A DNA stretch of 64,000 nucleotides. Origin: Pseudoneurospora amorphoporcata. Its lineage: Eukaryota > Ascomycota > Sordariomycetes > Sordariales > Sordariaceae. A program made the translations under genes and the position numbers. The notes under the pieces are model-generated. The model saw nothing but the letters and a program-made list of their open reading frames with translations, was not told where the DNA came from and did not search any database. This document shows positions 54,730-64,000 of this stretch, piece by piece. Within the stretch, counting starts at the first letter, position 1. Each line of letters opens with the position of its first letter. The stretch is taken from NCBI GenBank assembly GCA_033297205.1, contig MU859117.1, positions 106,518 through 170,517 on the forward strand, written 5' to 3'.

Positions 54730-56204
54730 CTACTGGTCAAGATCGAGAATCTGCAACTTCCGCTGCACGGGGTCGAAGTGAGTTCTGAACTGGCTGTCCC
54801 ACTTGTCGCAAGCATCAGGCTTGATGGCCTCCAAGTCAATCTCGAAAGCCATCTTGTTCAAGAAGTTGCAGATAGGACGAGTATGCCATCTTCCGCCACC
54901 GACCTCAAACCACGAAAGATGACCGCCGAGAGATGTAAGGCAGAGAACTGTGTAGGGGTTTTGCTTAATCTCTTGGTAGGGAATGGCTTCCTCGACAGCG
55001 ATCTAATGGGGTGTCAGCTCTACACTCATCAAGAGTCTCAAACTAGACTCGTTAGGAGAAAGGGGATATGCTCACCGGATCATCAGCGGCAGAGAGTGCC
55101 ATGAAAGGAATCCTGATGCCTAGGACAGCGTCACAGGAGGAAGCATCGCGGTAGTAGGCATCTTCGGTGGGATAACCCCAGGTTACGGTCTGCACTTCAC
55201 GATCAAACTCGTTCAGATAGGTGATGTTCTGTATCCTGTCGTAGTCGAGGTTGGTGTACTTGAGCACGGTCTCCTTGTGGTTTGCGACAAGCTTCTTCAT
55301 GTTGGCTGTGAAATCACATGTTTGTGTCAGCAATCTTGTTAAGCAGTGTGAAACAAGGAGGGTTAACCTACTTCCCATAACCCGTTGGTAGAGTCTTCCC
55401 AAGTGAGTCCTCCGTAAAGCCCTGTTGGTGACATCTAGGTTGAACGGATTTCCAACGGCAATGGCACACTTCAGGAGACAACCCTCTCCTTCTTCTCCAA
55501 CATACTATTTCAAACATGTCAGTGGTCTTTGTCCCTATCTGCTCGGGTGGAAGGTACGAGTTACTCACGTTGGTCAAAATGTTGGCACCCAGAGAGAAAC
55601 CAACGCCAAAAAGTGGACGGTTGGGGAAGTTCTTTCTGGCCCATTTCACAACCTGTCGAACATCCCATGTCGCCCTAGCATTGAAGAAGAGACCGCTTGT
55701 AACGGCGCTGTTTGCGCATCCACGAGAGTTGACTACGCAGACCTCCCACTTGCCACTCTCAACGAGAGGCAGAATGGCGTGACGGAGATAGATTTCATGT
55801 GAGCCTCCGGACAGACCGTGGAGTACGATGAGCATAGGCTTGCTATCATCCGAAGGTAGGCTGGCAAAGGCTTGTTCGGAGAAATAGGCGGTCCTTGGGG
55901 GCAGTTTCTCCTCGAAGTCTTGGTGTGGCTCAGTTACAAAATCGACAGTGAAGGTTCCGGTGTAGAGCTTGTGGTCTGAGTCGAATATCTTCCGCCGGTA
56001 GTAGATCTGGGGACCATGCTCCTTAACCACAGTCCACATGGTCTGTACATGGCCGTTGAAAAGTAGCGGGTTCAGCTGGCATGGCGGAGTTGCCTGTTCG
56101 CAGACCTTGAGCAAGTCGGTTGTAGTCCCATCCTTCTGCTGGAGTGTAAGTGGTGATGCGTGGTGAGTGAAAGAGATCTTGGCACGACCGAACCAGTCCA
56201 TCAT
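54730..56204 (-). CDS. EMB8/YMR210w-type alpha/beta hydrolase (acyl ester esterase/synthase)
   Basis: Four exons: 56204-55569, 55504-55372, 55305-55076 and 55002-54730, 423 residues. The alpha/beta-hydrolase fold has the HG oxyanion motif (LIVLHGLSGGSHE) and the nucleophile elbow GVGFSLGANIL, whose serine is catalytic. An acid is provided probably by the Asp of SAADDPIAVEEAIPY, and the conserved histidine lies in TSLGGHLSWFE. The family includes yeast Eeb1, Eht1 and Mgl2/YMR210w, which make or hydrolyse medium-chain acyl esters. I chose the start MMDWFGRAKISFTHH at 56204. The frame stays open upstream with an alternative start at 56417 that would add a hydrophobic segment and possibly a membrane anchor. 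Confidence 0.9.
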
Positions 56205-57221
56205 TGCGCCTAAACGACCGTTGCCCCGGCCAACTCGTAGAAATGTTGAATAGGAAATTGTGAGGAGGATAAGGGATAAGAGAGTATACGAAACGCATGT
56301 AAAATATCCAAAAATAAAAGGATGTGTAGGAGAGCGATTAAAGACAGAAAGACTCCTTTTTACGTATATCGACTTCAAAGTGCCGAGGTATAAAGAGAGA
56401 GATGAAGGCCAAGTCAATCTTTGGGCGGTGGTTCTTGACCTGGCTCTGGCCCCCCTATAGGTCTGAGTGGGTATCCGTTTTCAGGGTGTTAGGTGCCCCT
56501 GATGCCGACGACAACAAACGGGGTCTTGAACTACTATACCGCTTTAGTCTCAACCTTCAACCCAAAATATCGCGTCTCTCAAGTAGACTCCTCAGTCTAT
56601 TATTGACTCTTCCTTCTTCAGCCCAAGGAGCGCACCCAAGTTTCAAAAGTCTAGTCCGATTCCAGATATTTTTCTCCACATCATCATACCCTAATAGGCC
56701 CCGAACAATCGGGAGGACAGTAGTACGAGTGGAAAACAAACCCTTCCATTCCTTGTTGCATCCAGTCGGTTCGCGTCCCCTGGTGTCTTCCTTTTGGTCG
56801 GACCTGCAGCCCAGCAAATGCGGATTCTGGTGATGCCTGCTACCTATTGTGGCCCACATACCCGTCATCGGACGCCAATCAGGTGAAGGACAGCGTCGGT
56901 GGACGCACTGTCCTTGCCGCGGCGGCACAGCGCTAACAGTCAGACACGGCAGTAGCAACCACGCAAGACATCAAGCAAGTTGCTCTTCTTCCTGCCAACA
57001 TCACAAAGAGAATCTGAAAACTTCCGTCGCCTCTGTCGAATTCTTAGTTTCCTTAAAAACATTGACCATGTTACGCTCCTAGCGACCGTCGTCTGCCTAA
57101 ATCGCCTAATATCAGAGTATCCCGACACCGATAGCGCGCAGGTCCTACCGCCGATGCACGAACGTATTTACGCCCGCCGCGACACGAAGACACAGAGACG
57201 GCTCTCCAATTGACAAATGCC
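56205..57221. other. divergent promoter region
   Basis: About 1 kb between the hydrolase and MAU2 genes. No separate gene is seen. Confidence 0.45.
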
Positions 57222-60133
57222 ATGACATATCACGATGCGATGCCCCCGGGGCAGCCATACGGCATATACCCTCAACAGATTCAAAACCAGCAGCAACAAC
57301 AGCAGGCTCAACAACCCTTTCAACCCCTTGCCGGATATCACCATCAGCAGCAGCAACAACAGCACCCGCAGCAGCAATACCTGAATGGCTACCAGAATGG
57401 ACATCCCCAGTATCTTCCACAACCCCAACAATCTCAACAACCACAGGTCCCGTACGCGCAGTCAGCTTATCCCCAGACTCAACCGCCGCTTTACCCCCAT
57501 AATCCCGTCGACTTGTCGAGTTACAGCTCTAATCCTACTACGTCGTTCGCTCACACGCCGCAAACGACGACGGCGCCCGTTCAATTCGTCGATCCGTCCT
57601 TCCTCCAAAAACAATATGTTCCGCCTATTCAGACAAATCGTATCCTACCAGCACCCCAACCGATGGCCGTGTCGAGCCCTCAGCTACCTTTGCCTCAAAT
57701 ATCACGGCACAACCAGGAAATGCCGCCGCAACGGTTTCAGCAGACAACAAATCACTACGACCAGCAGCAGCAGCAGCAGCAGCAGCAACACCAAAACCAG
57801 CAGCAGCAGCAGCAGCGACACACACAGAATCAGCATCACCAACAACAGGAACGACAACAACCACACCCTCAACCTTCACAACCTCAGAACTCCCCGCATG
57901 TACAGACACAACAGTTGCATCAGCCGATCTCCCAGCAGAACAGCCATAAGCCAGGCGAGAGGCGCCTACAACCCCAAGCGACATCTGCTCAAATGGCTAC
58001 ACCACGCGGTCCAGGACGGCCCCCTTCTGTCGCGAAATCATCGGCTTCAACGCAAAGAACCGGCCATGTTGAAACACTGCCACTGTTGCTATGTGTAGCC
58101 GAAGACTGCTTCGCCAAAGCACACGCTGCAGCCTCAAAAGTTGCGAGGTCAATGTCAGATACTGAGGTCAAAGAATACAACAAGATGGTAGCGACAGGTC
58201 TGGGCTGTCTTGAAGTTGCCATGAATTCCAACAAGCTGTTTCCGCGTCTCGAAGCTAGACTCTGCCTCAGATACGCCAGTGTTCTCATAGAGGAAACGAC
58301 CAATATTATGGAGGCCGAAACTGCTCTTACAAGGGGTATTTTGGTCTGCGAAAAGGTATGTAACTCGGTGACTATGGGCAGCGAATATCTGAGAATTTGC
58401 TAGGGCTGACTTTAAATCCTAGCATCGTTTCATCGACCTCAAATACTGCTCGCAGTTTCTGTTAATGAAAACCCTTTTCCAACGCAACCCAAAAGCAGCG
58501 TTCAAGTCTCTTGATACCCATATAATGGATGTGACTATGTACAAACACGCACCATGGGTCTATGCCTTTCGCTTTTTGAAAGCTGCGTTTCATATTCAGT
58601 CAGGAACTGCTGCTGATCACCACGCGCTGGAAAACTTGCGCCGGATGGCGTCGATTGCGACAACCAGGGACGAGAAGACCATGTTTGTCATGGTAATGCT
58701 CCTGGAAGGGCTGTCTCACCTAAACACAATGAAGGATGACTGGATCAACCGTGTCCAAAACTGTATTGCGCAGGCACAGAAACTGCAATTTGATGATGCT
58801 GCTCACCTTCCTCAGCTCGACGTCCTTCTACTGTTGCTCGATCTTGCCTGCAGCCTTCGGCAAAAGTCTCATCGAGATGCTGCTCAAAAGCTGAGCGTCC
58901 TTCAGAGCAAGTTAGAGGAACTGCGCAACCTCCCAAGCTGGTCCTCGGTTTCGGATGAACTTCTTCTTCCCATTAGACGCGTTGGCAACGATGCTGCGCC
59001 GACACTCAGCCGTGATACAGAGGCCGTCCTCCGGCGTGGGGATGGCGCCTTCGATTATTTGGTGTTATCGGCTCTGGGAAAACAAGAGTCGTTCGCAATG
59101 GCGTAAGTGGATCGGTACTCAAGAAGTAGGTACACATGATTACTGACCATCACGTAGGTACATATTCAACGGCATAGTGGCGCTTTACAAATCCACAACC
59201 TTGGGAAGAAGCTCGACAATCTGGACCGAAGCTGTGCGATTGTTGGAAGGTAGGCATTAGTGAGCATCGGTTCTTGATTCGGTACCGCTAACCTGTTACT
59301 CAGACAAGAACTCGGGCTCGGGACTGAAACCGCTTCCGGATGCTCTTGCGCATGCGCAGTGGGCAAAGGGTGCAAGCAACTACGCTCAAATCCTTACTGG
59401 CCTGCAAGCCGCCACTCTTTCGGACTGGCGGAAGGTGAAGACGTGTCTCGATGCGTTGGGTACAGCGCAACAGCCAGAAGGGTTTTTGGATGTGCTGAAT
59501 CTTTACCTGACCGGGGTCTTCAAACAAGGAACCGCCAAACTCGGTGAAGCACTTGCGATCTGGAAAGACCCGAGATTCGCAATGGACCGAAATGGAATAC
59601 CGCAAAACAACACGAGCCACATCGCTTCGGAGTTGTGCGTCCTAGCTGCGCTGAACCGGATCTGGATCATGCAATCGCCAGCACATAGCAATGATGGAGA
59701 CACAGCACAGCTCCTGGAATTTCTACGACCGCTCTGTGAGGATAATCCTGATCTGGATATCAGGATCGTATACAACCTGGTGCTCGCCTCCATTACGCTG
59801 GATCCGCCGCTGCCGATCAACCAGGTCAAGCAGCATATGAAGCTGTCTCTGAACGGCGCGCAAAACACCAGTAACACACATTTTCTGTCGATCGCGTTGA
59901 ACATTATGCGTAACAAGCTCTTCGAAAACGTCGTGGGAGAACAGGCACTCAAGAGCGCCAGAGCTGGCACGGCGCAGGCAAAGAAGAGTGGGAATCTTTT
60001 GTGGATGAGCGTGGCGGAGGGCATGCTTGCCCAGTCCCTCGAACAACAAGGGCTCAAGGAAGAGGCCGAGAAGACACGCAAAGACGGAATTCGCCTGGCC
60101 AACGAGGCCCATCTTCGAACACAGGTGGAATAA
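57222..60133 (+). CDS. SCC4: cohesin loading factor MAU2/SCC4
   Basis: Four exons: 57222-58355, 58423-59102, 59158-59249 and 59304-60133, 911 residues. The first 270 residues are a glutamine/proline-rich low-complexity tail with several poly-Gln runs. The Mau2 domain begins at LPLLLCVAEDCFAKAHAAAS and continues with TPR-like helices through LEARLCLRYASVLIEET, HRFIDLKYCSQFLLMKTL and AFRFLKAAFHIQSG to the end. Scc4/Mau2 forms a heterodimer with Scc2/NIPBL that loads cohesin on chromosomes. All three joins keep the frame and restore family sequence. The Gln-rich N-terminus replaces the Scc2-binding TPR start seen in shorter homologues and is probably disordered. Confidence 0.9.
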
Positions 60134-60724
60134 GGGCTTGGAGGTGGCTTTGTGATGGAGGGGGTCATGTGGCTTTACATTGTATTCGGTAGCGTATGTG
60201 TTATAGCGATCGGGCGCACCGGTTGGAGTTTCTTGTCGACGGGGTAGGGTACATGTAAGCGATCTGTCAATACCTTCCTAGGTCGGCGTAACTGGAGCAT
60301 GATATTATGAGGAACCGTTAGAGGGTATTTCAGACGGGAATGGAGGAGTAGACATTTGCAAAGAAGATACCCAGACATATCTCTGTAGTCAAGGCATGGA
60401 GCATCTTTTCTCTCGGTAGAGGTAGGGACTTGGAGCCGGAATCCAGGACGGCCAAGACATGACGCCCTGAAACTGAATATATATACATCAATGCTGGAAA
60501 GTTTGTTAGCGCGGTTCTCATGATAGGGGTGTGCAAAACTTCACAACAAGACCACGGGATAACCACATTCACAGGGAAGAATTAGAGAGCATGTACGAAA
60601 CGAGCAAGATGTATCGGGTTGATACCAGCTTCTTGCATGAAAATTGGTGGTATGTTGGTTGAATTGCGAAGAGTACCCTATAGGTGAAGTCCCGCGCTAA
60701 CGAACTTTCCAGCATTGATGTGTA
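60134..60724. other. 3' flank of MAU2 up to the transposon
   Basis: About 590 bases. No gene is seen. It ends with the TA dinucleotide at 60723-60724 that flanks the mobile element. Confidence 0.45.
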
Positions 60725-62161
60725 CACCTCTGCATGGATATAAAAGGGCACAGCGCTAATTTGGCAATCAGTGGAGTAAGGTAGCATCGGAAACCAAAGT
60801 ACCAATGAGGAGTCAGAAGTCCTTTTTCTAGCAATTTCTATAGTGAAATACCTCTATTTTAAAAGTAGGACTTTGGGAACCGATTCATCCCATCTTTTCT
60901 CATCAACTCTTTTCTTATTACCCCTAACTCTTTTTACAATGTCTCGAGGAATCGCTATCATTGACCTTTTAAATCCTCCATCTACCCCCCAAAAGGCCAA
61001 ATATGCACCTCATCTAACCAGGGACCAACGGATTCAAATTCGTACCCTCCACGAGTATGGCAAAATGTCATATACCAAAATTTGCGAGACAACGGGCTTT
61101 TCTCTCAAACAAGTGCGGCTTGCTTGCACTGGAGAAATTACTCCCTAAAAGAGAAAAGAAAAGAAACCACTCTTCAGGACACCTCAAAAGAATGAACTCC
61201 GAGAATGGATGAGAGCGGATAGAGCTTGCAAATTCATCTCTTGGAATGACCTTCCCCTTTTTCTCCCCCTCCACCTTTCCGCCGGCCCCGGAGCTCTCGC
61301 GAAGGCACTTCACTCTATTGGTTTCCAAAGAAAGCCACGAATGAGAAGGATAAAGAGAACCAATGCCAATAAGAGAGAACGAGTGGAATGGTGTCAAGAA
61401 ATGATCCGTCTTCGCCCTCGTCCGGAAGATTGGGAAGATGCACTTGTCTCTGATGAGACTTGGACAACTAATGATCCAATATGGAAACAATGGGTGACTT
61501 TGGATCCGGATGATGATCCAAAAGACTTTGCTTTAGCAAAGAGACAACCTCATGGATGGATGTTTTGGGGATCTTTCGCCGGAGGAAAAAAAGGGCCCTG
61601 TTTCATTTGAGAAAAAGAGTTTGGAGGGGTCACTACTCATAAATATATTTTTTTCATCCTTCCTATGGTCGCCGCTTTTATTCGAGAAGAGAAGGAGCTT
61701 CACCATCGAAATATCGTTTTCTAACACGATAATGCACCTTCTCATCAGGCCAAATATACTCAGAGGGCAATAGAAATAATGGGTATACCTTTACTGAGCG
61801 GACAGAGACGGTTTCCGGCTTATTCTCCAGATTTGGCACCAATCGAGAACGTTTGGCCTTGGATGAAATCATTCATGGAATTGAATTACGATCTCCAATC
61901 TTTAACACCAAAGAAATTAAGAGAGGCTTTGGAAAAAGCCTGGGAAGCTGTTCCGGAGGAATTCCTTCTAAGGTTGGCTCATTCAATGCCAGAAAGGATA
62001 AAAAGGTCATTGAGGCGGATGGGGATTCTATTGATTATTAATCATAGTGTACAATAAATGGTCATTTCTTCCATATCAAAACCCTGGTTTTCTGTGAAGA
62101 CTAGTGGCTTGGCTGGCGCCTTGGCATTGCAACCGTGCCCTTTTATATCCATGCAGAGGTG
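60725..62161 (+). mobile_element. Tc1/mariner-type DNA transposon, 1437 bp, inactive
   Basis: Perfect terminal inverted repeats of 27 bases occupy 60725-60751 (starting CACCTCTGCATGG) and 62135-62161. Each is flanked outside by TA (60723-60724 and 62162-62163), the target-site duplication of the Tc1/mariner superfamily. One transposase frame fills most of the interior but carries three stop codons. The perfect repeats argue for a fairly recent insertion, or for two ends that escaped mutation, while the coding part is dead. Confidence 0.92.
60939..62057 (+). pseudogene. Tc1/mariner transposase with three nonsense codons
   Basis: A single frame of 372 codons runs from the ATG at 60939 to a stop at 62055-62057. 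It is interrupted by TAA at 61146, TGA at 61608 and TAA at 61722. No frameshift is needed to read through. An N-terminal helix-turn-helix region (LTRDQRIQIRTLHEYGKMSY) precedes the catalytic triad: Asp172 in SDETW, Asp264 in HDNAPSH and Asp298 in YSPDLAPIENVW. The last two are 34 positions apart, as expected for mariner-like DDD enzymes. The two TAA codons are most simply explained as CAA changed to TAA and the TGA as TGG to TGA, all C:G to T:A transitions. Two of the three are in the CpA context favoured by repeat-induced point mutation. Confidence 0.88.
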
Positions 62162-62622
62162 TAGTGGGGAACAGCACTGCAATGCCAGATGCTCCATATA
62201 GTAGCCCCATAAATCCCGACCAGCTCCACGGAACGGAGCCACACTAGTGGACAAACGAACCCAGTGCCCCAGAAAAAAAATAAGAAGCAAACAGAGACAA
62301 GACCGCCCGATAACGATAAGTAGTAACCGTAGTCCCGTAGTGTGAAGAAGATTATCATTTGTTTTGCCCCAAGTTAGACCGGACCCCTCCGAGAAACCGG
62401 ACCTTCAACCAAGCCATTCCTTTTCGTTTTCGACTCTCTCCGCCCTCCCCTCCTTCATCCTTGGACGCGGAAGACGTTGTGCTGGCAGCGTTGGAAGGGA
62501 TTACTCTACGACAGTCCATCGTCCGCTCGCTTCCTCTCTTTCGGAACGCAGATTGACCATCCGAAGCCCGACCCGTTCGGATTCTCGATACCAGTCGCAT
62601 ACGCCGACCCGAAGTCGCAGAG
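62162..62622. other. promoter and leader of the PET127-like gene
   Basis: About 460 bases from the transposon end to the next start codon. No gene is seen. The second half is C-rich. Confidence 0.45.
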
Positions 62623-64000
62623 ATGTTGCAACTGACCAGCAAGACGCGCCGCACGATCAAGCCGCACATTCTCCGCACGTCATGTCTCGCCCTAATCTCG
62701 AATGCTCACCCGAGGCCGGCTCCTCTTTACAATCCTGCTAGGCTCTACTCGACTGAGCAGCCAGACAAGCCCAGCTCAAAAAACAACGCTCCCAATCTGA
62801 AAGACAACGACTTCAAGCCTGCACCGGGCAAGCAGCGCCTACACCCACGGGCTCTCAAAAGTAAAAACACCAAGAAGCGGGGCAGGGCGCCCAGTACACG
62901 GCCGTTGGCCGACTTCTTGAAGGGTCTCGAGACAGGAACTCTGAACGCTGGACAACAAGAACAGGCGACGACGAAAACAACGGAAACTCCTAAAGCCAAG
63001 ACGACAGACGGCGCTCAAGATGGCACACCAGAAGCGGCAGAGGGAGGTTTCAAGAAGAAGGGGAAACAAGCGAAGGAGTCGAAGCGAAGCAGTTCTCCTG
63101 CTGCTGTTGCCAATGACCCCAAACTGATGAAACGAGCTACGGCGGTACTACGCAAGGTACTTGAAAAGGAACTGCGTGCCGAGGCAGAGAGTGCAGGATC
63201 GGAGGCGGACAAGGACAGCTCCAAATCTGGAAAGAAGAAAAAACAGAAATCAACGTCAACAGAGACGAAGCCCACGGAACCGAGGAGTGTTGTGAGAAGA
63301 TGGGAGACCGGCGGTACGCACCCGCACTCGAAATTAATGGAGAGAATAACGGCAACAGCGGCTGGTGTAACTTCAACACCGGACAAGTCGGCGGCGACCA
63401 CAAAGCAGCAGACACAAGAGGCATCGGCGGAACCAAAGAAGGCTCGCTCACCTGAAGATTTACAATGGCCACCTCCGGGAACAAAGCTCCACGTGCGACG
63501 AGTTGATCCCGATTTGATCAGAATGGTACCGGTTCACAAAGAGCAACCTCCTGTACCAGGTTTGTCTTATGGCTTGGATAGGGCTCTGTTCAACCCTGGA
63601 GTTTACCACATGCAGGACCCTAGGTCTCGGGTGTGGAATTTCGACCCCTATCTTGCGCGTATTATGCCAATTCACGAGTTCGACTTCAACGCGCTCAAGC
63701 AATACATCACATCGTCAAAGGATACGACCCTTATCGACATTGCGCGAGAGGCGAAGAAGAAGTACACCGGCTCTACCTCGAGTATGACCTCGACACTGGC
63801 GCATTTCCATTATCTTCTGTCCTCTTGGCGACCCATCACCACCGGCATGATGTCTCAGTCGTTCAGGACCGATTCCACAAACTTTACCAGGATCATGCGC
63901 GCCCCTTCGGCTGCCTTCCTTCACTGGAAGGATGGTGTATACGCGATCGATGCGGACAAGGAATTCGACACAGCAAACATCCTCAGCATGCTCGGAAAGT
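62623..64000 (+). CDS. PET127: PET127-like mitochondrial RNA-processing protein, 5' part
   Basis: An open frame of at least 459 codons from the ATG at 62623 to the window end; the 3' part lies outside. The N-terminus is basic and hydroxylated with almost no acidic residues (about 1-45), a good mitochondrial presequence ending near ARLYSTEQ. A lysine-rich disordered region follows to about 280. The conserved Pet127 block then starts: PPPGTKLHVRRVDPDLIRMV, PGLSYGLDRALFNPGVYHMQ, DPRSRVWNFDPYLARIMP and FDFNALKQYITSSKD. Pet127 is a mitochondrial-membrane-associated protein needed for 5' processing and turnover of mitochondrial RNAs. The gene starts only about 460 bases beyond the transposon, so the insertion may lie in or near its promoter. 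Confidence 0.88.
   Translation, partial: MLQLTSKTRRTIKPHILRTSCLALISNAHPRPAPLYNPARLYSTEQPDKPSSKNNAPNLKDNDFKPAPGKQRLHPRALKSKNTKKRGRAPSTRPLADFLKGLETGTLNAGQQEQATTKTTETPKAKTTDGAQDGTPEAAEGGFKKKGKQAKESKRSSSPAAVANDPKLMKRATAVLRKVLEKELRAEAESAGSEADKDSSKSGKKKKQKSTSTETKPTEPRSVVRRWETGGTHPHSKLMERITATAAGVTSTPDKSAATTKQQTQEASAEPKKARSPEDLQWPPPGTKLHVRRVDPDLIRMVPVHKEQPPVPGLSYGLDRALFNPGVYHMQDPRSRVWNFDPYLARIMPIHEFDFNALKQYITSSKDTTLIDIAREAKKKYTGSTSSMTSTLAHFHYLLSSWRPITTGMMSQSFRTDSTNFTRIMRAPSAAFLHWKDGVYAIDADKEFDTANILSMLGK

Noticed and set aside
1..64000. tRNA, rRNA or CRISPR loci
   Set aside because: I looked for T-arm motifs (GGTTCGAATCC and variants), repeated spacers and rRNA-like blocks on both strands by eye and found none. 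A covariance-model scan would be decisive.

Overview
This 64 kb window is nuclear DNA of a filamentous ascomycete, most likely a Sordariomycete. The genes carry short introns with fungal signals (GTRNGT donors, CTRAC branch points, CAG/TAG acceptors), the proteins belong to Pezizomycotina families, glutamine tracts are frequent, and there is a degenerate Tc1/mariner element with possible repeat-induced point mutations. I cannot name the species. Exon boundaries were worked out by hand from splice signals, reading frame and family conservation; in every multi-exon model the exon lengths sum to whole codons.

Layout. 0.4-8 kb: an ER-type J-domain membrane protein, an MFS transporter and a six-exon F-box/LRR protein. 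8.7-13.6 kb: an intronless Sac3/GANP mRNA-export scaffold. 14-23 kb: the pseudouridine synthase CBF5 lies between two paralogous cysteine-rich single-pass surface proteins. 23-34 kb: a gene-poor stretch with a small SnoaL-like protein, a disabled acyltransferase, a fold-back element and an assembly gap set in homopolymer sequence. 34-45 kb: an Nta1-type amidase with a 13-nt microexon, an RFC small subunit, ornithine acetyltransferase, a Derlin and a glutamine-rich single-pass membrane protein. 45-50 kb: gene-poor, ending in a small secreted protein. 50-60 kb: a dense housekeeping block with a small membrane protein, imidazoleglycerol-phosphate dehydratase, the ribosome-assembly factor LOC1, an EMB8/YMR210w-type alpha/beta hydrolase and the cohesin loader MAU2/SCC4. 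60-64 kb: a dead Tc1/mariner element, then the 5' part of a PET127-like mitochondrial gene that runs off the window.

The genes are not a cluster. They are mostly independent core functions: mRNA export, rRNA modification, ribosome assembly, DNA replication, cohesin loading, arginine and histidine synthesis, ERAD, N-degron processing and mitochondrial RNA turnover. No biosynthetic, defence or toxin system was seen. The less ordinary items are the two-member 12-cysteine surface-protein family, the microexon that splits the catalytic cysteine codon of the amidase, several compact promoter motif arrays (six CCAAT boxes, an MCB palindrome, a telobox, a CPC1-type site), an overlapping uORF on SAC3, and two broken genes whose defects can be read directly.
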